From NCBI GenBank assembly GCA_035642095.1, contig DASQTB010000048.1, forward strand, positions 13,175 to 77,174: a stretch of 64,000 nt of DNA, in the 5' to 3' direction. Position numbers and translations under genes: made by a program. Positions 62,126 to 64,000 of the stretch are shown here, piece by piece. Numbering within the stretch: the first letter of the stretch is position 1; each line of letters starts with the position of its first letter. The notes below the pieces were generated by a model. It saw nothing but the letters and a program-made list of their open reading frames with translations. It did not search any database and was not told the origin of the DNA. The DNA comes from DASQTB01 sp035642095 (lineage in GTDB: Bacteria; Actinomycetota; UBA4738; CALAEC01).

Positions 62126-62436
62126 CAAAACCCCAGGTCGGAGGCGTACCCAGCTACCCCTGAATTGTGGGATGGGGCGTCGAGCTGTGGCCCGACAAGA
62201 CGCCCAACACCGGATCGACAGGGTCCTGGACGCCAAGGTAGCTACCAAGCCTTCTACCTGCAGCTCGCGAAGCATCACAAATCCTTTGCTCACCGCCGCC
62301 GAGGGTTTGGCCACGCTCCGTTTTATCCAGAAACTTCTCGCTTCTGGGGCAGGTCTTTTGGCGTTTCCATAGAAAGGAACAGCTGCAGTCGTCCGGATGG
62401 GGTAGTCCCATCACGGGAGGGCAGGGGAGGCCGCCG
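62126..62436 (+). other. Non-coding region after tRNA-Asn
   Basis: 311 nt with no supported gene. An antisense reading across the tRNA gives a misleading 'GWDSNPEPTG' pattern. Lower G+C than upstream. No attachment-site repeat of the tRNA end is evident in the window. Confidence 0.5.
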
Positions 62437-62832
62437 ATGAGCGTTCGACTGGTGATCGCCGAGGATACCGAGCACGTGCGGAAGATGCTGGTCGATATCC
62501 TTGATTTCCACGGGTTTGAGGTGGTGGCCGAGGCAAGCAGCGGAGAAGAGGCTCTGCGACGGGTCGAAGACACCAACCCGGACGTCGTCGTCATCGGTCA
62601 GGACCTGTGGGATGTCGACGGGGTCGAGGCGACGCGGCGGATCCACGACCGCGGTCCCGAGCCGCAGGTGATCATCTACGCGGCATGCGTGGATGGCGAC
62701 ATCGAGAGTCGGGCCAGGGAGGCGGGGGCGGCGGCGTGCGTCTCCAGAAAGTCGGGTATCGAGACCTTGGCCCGGGAAGTGGCGGCGATCACGTTCGGGT
62801 TCGGGGCTGAGGTTCAGGCATCTCTGGACTAG
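62437..62832 (+). CDS. Stand-alone receiver-domain protein lacking the phosphoacceptor Asp
   Basis: 131 residues, one receiver domain only. The acidic pocket is present ('VIAEDTEHVR') and Lys105 ('CVSRKSG') is kept, but where Asp should be the sequence reads 'PDVVVIGQDLWDVDG' with Gly54, and the conserved Thr/Ser is Ala in 'IIYAACVDG'. It is probably not phosphorylated normally and may act as a pseudo-receiver. GGGGAGG precedes the ATG. No partner kinase nearby. Confidence 0.85.
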   Translation: MSVRLVIAEDTEHVRKMLVDILDFHGFEVVAEASSGEEALRRVEDTNPDVVVIGQDLWDVDGVEATRRIHDRGPEPQVIIYAACVDGDIESRAREAGAAACVSRKSGIETLAREVAAITFGFGAEVQASLD

Positions 62833-62837
62833 CGCCT

Positions 62838-63425
62838 TTGTGTAGCTGTCCATGCTGGTCTATGTCTCCCGCATCCGCTTGCCTCCACGAAGGACCGAGG
62901 AACGTAGGTCGAGGTCGTCCCAGTGTCCTGACGCCTACTTCGCGCCCCGTGACCTTGGTTTCTGGACGCATCATCCGATCGCGAACCGGCCCGGCCGGGC
63001 AGACGAATTACCATATCCCGCAGGCGGCGGCGGACCAGTGCAGTCGAGGTGAGGGCACGCTCTCAGGCCCAGCCATAGACGGGAAGGTCCCTTCTGGCAA
63101 GGTGAGATGGCAGGGGAACGCCTTCTGCCAACCCCTCGAGTTAGAGGTGGAGGTCAAGGACGTGAATCTTCCCGACGGGACGATTCTCTCGGTGGACGCT
63201 TGTGCGAGGAGCACTCCCTCCAACATCGTTGGCAGCTTCGGGCTACGAGGGGGAGCAGGGAAACTCCTGCTCAGCAAGCTAGATGGTGCTACCAACAACG
63301 ACGATGTTCCCTTCTGTGACATGAGATTCGGGGACGCAGTCAACGTTCTACGTGGGAGTACGGTCATCGTCTCGGGATGCGTATCCGATAACACGGGGAG
63401 GATTCCCGGAGCGCCCGATTGCTAG
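62838..63425 (+). CDS. Hypothetical protein, start uncertain
   Basis: Up to 195 residues, but only from about residue 55 does it look coding ('GQTNYHIPQAAADQ', 'LELEVEVKDVNLPDGTILSVD', 'DNTGRIPGAPDC'). Four or more cysteines lie in that part. The N-terminal region has Cys-rich low-information residues and a TTG start with no ribosome site, so the true start is unknown. No family recognised. Confidence 0.45.
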   Translation: MCSCPCWSMSPASACLHEGPRNVGRGRPSVLTPTSRPVTLVSGRIIRSRTGPAGQTNYHIPQAAADQCSRGEGTLSGPAIDGKVPSGKVRWQGNAFCQPLELEVEVKDVNLPDGTILSVDACARSTPSNIVGSFGLRGGAGKLLLSKLDGATNNDDVPFCDMRFGDAVNVLRGSTVIVSGCVSDNTGRIPGAPDC

Positions 63426-63885
63426 GCCGGCGGCCTGAAGGCTCTCCGCATAGCCGAAGCGCAGCCTGATCTCACACCTGCTTCCCGCCGATGCTCTGGT
63501 CCGGAGACTTTCGTCGAGCGCATGACCGTTTGGGGCCCCTCTAGGCACGGCAATTGAAGTTGGGAAGGACGCTTGAGTAGGCGAACAGCGCCGTCGTGCG
63601 AGGCTTGTCCGCTCCAGCCTCTCAAGAACCTCTTGTGAAGATCTGCCCCACCCGTCGGGCTTGGCCTCACTTGATCCTGAAATGACTGACGAAGACGATT
63701 CGCCCAGTCACAGTGCCCGCCTCCTCTCCTGCCGCCCGAGTTTCTAGACCGAGCAGCCTGGCAGCCACAGTGTGAGGCAGCTCACGGCGCTGAAGACGTT
63801 TTGGACGGCGGCAGCTGGGTTCAGGTTGACTGTTCCTGTGTGAGGGGTGCATGCTCTCCAGAACCTGCACCGGGAGGTGGCGGAC
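63426..63885 (+). other. Non-coding region
   Basis: 460 nt with no supported gene, promoter or repeat. Short open stretches on both strands lack a ribosome site and recognisable motifs. Confidence 0.5.
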
Positions 63886-64000
63886 ATGTGGAGTGAGCGT
63901 CGAGTCGCGACGATGATTCCGGCCAGTGACATCGAACGGGCCAAGAAATGGTACGCGGATATGCTGGATCTCAAGCCCACCAGCGAGGACCCCAACGCCG
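63886..64000 (+). CDS. VOC-family protein (3' truncated by window edge)
   Basis: 38 residues visible: 'MIPASDIERAKKWYADML' is the first strand-helix unit of a VOC domain with a GGGAGGTGG ribosome site before the ATG. The C-terminus and metal ligands are beyond the window. Confidence 0.75.
   Translation, partial: MWSERRVATMIPASDIERAKKWYADMLDLKPTSEDPNA

Noticed and set aside
62087..62314. Minus-strand peptide ending in 'GWDSNPEPTG'
   Set aside because: It is the known false reading on the antisense strand of a tRNA gene.

Overview
This is about 64 kb of GC-rich bacterial chromosome (roughly two-thirds G+C by eye). Many starts are GTG, genes are tightly packed with ATGA/GTGA overlaps, and many genes look leaderless. 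Core gene order (holA-rpsT-lepA-hemW-hrcA-dnaJ-rsmE; phoH-ybeY-corC-cdd; recO-uppS-glyS; ppdK-dgt-dnaG-rpoD) together with the DeoC/ALDH, PGPGW, Ku and RES/Xre families suggests an actinobacterium (Actinomycetota), probably of a poorly sampled lineage. That placement is inferred from gene content; no 16S gene is present.

Layout. 1-10.2 kb is a housekeeping block: clamp-loader delta subunit, S20, LepA, a frameshifted hemW, a CIRCE-controlled hrcA-dnaJ, RsmE, HIT, PhoH, YbeY, CorC and Cdd. 10.2-17.6 kb is an accessory insert: two cupredoxin lipoproteins, a small lipoprotein, a deoC/aldehyde dehydrogenase/truncated ALDH operon, PGPGW and PsiE-like membrane proteins, and a secreted subtilase. 17.7-26.5 kb returns to core genes (recO, uppS, glyS) mixed with a two-component system, a broken AlkZ-like gene, a flavin-type oxidase and a HAD phosphatase. 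26.5-50.1 kb is a long accessory region. It holds a membrane adenylate cyclase and a LacI-controlled sugar regulon: an FrcA/B/C-like ABC importer, Gfo/Idh dehydrogenase, class I aldolase, ManA-like isomerase, FGGY kinase, DUF4432 protein and a PfkB kinase. It also holds VOC proteins, a second cupredoxin pair, fumarase, two DNA-glycosylase-like genes and a RES/Xre toxin-antitoxin pair. 50.2-53 kb is pyruvate phosphate dikinase. 53-56.7 kb is a cluster of small exported proteins, two of which share a nearly identical 5' leader able to mask the Shine-Dalgarno site. 56.7-62 kb is dgt-dnaG-rpoD, then Ku with an unusual acidic insert and tRNA-Asn. After the tRNA the sequence becomes sparser, less GC-rich and poorly coding.

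How genes work together. Cdd, DeoC and ALDH form a deoxynucleoside salvage route: deoxyribose-5-phosphate is cleaved to acetaldehyde and glyceraldehyde-3-phosphate, and the aldehyde is oxidised. The sugar regulon encodes import, isomerisation, two phosphorylations and aldol cleavage of an unidentified sugar. Two identical 12-bp palindromes probably mark LacI-family operators at both of its divergent promoters.

The most unusual signals are the duplicated anti-Shine-Dalgarno leader at 53.1 and 54.0 kb, the two-kinase sugar pathway of unknown substrate, recurrent TANNNT boxes 6-8 nt before start codons, genes broken by several shifts in the same direction (hemW, AlkZ-like), an HrcA lacking its central domain, and a receiver protein lacking the phosphoacceptor Asp.
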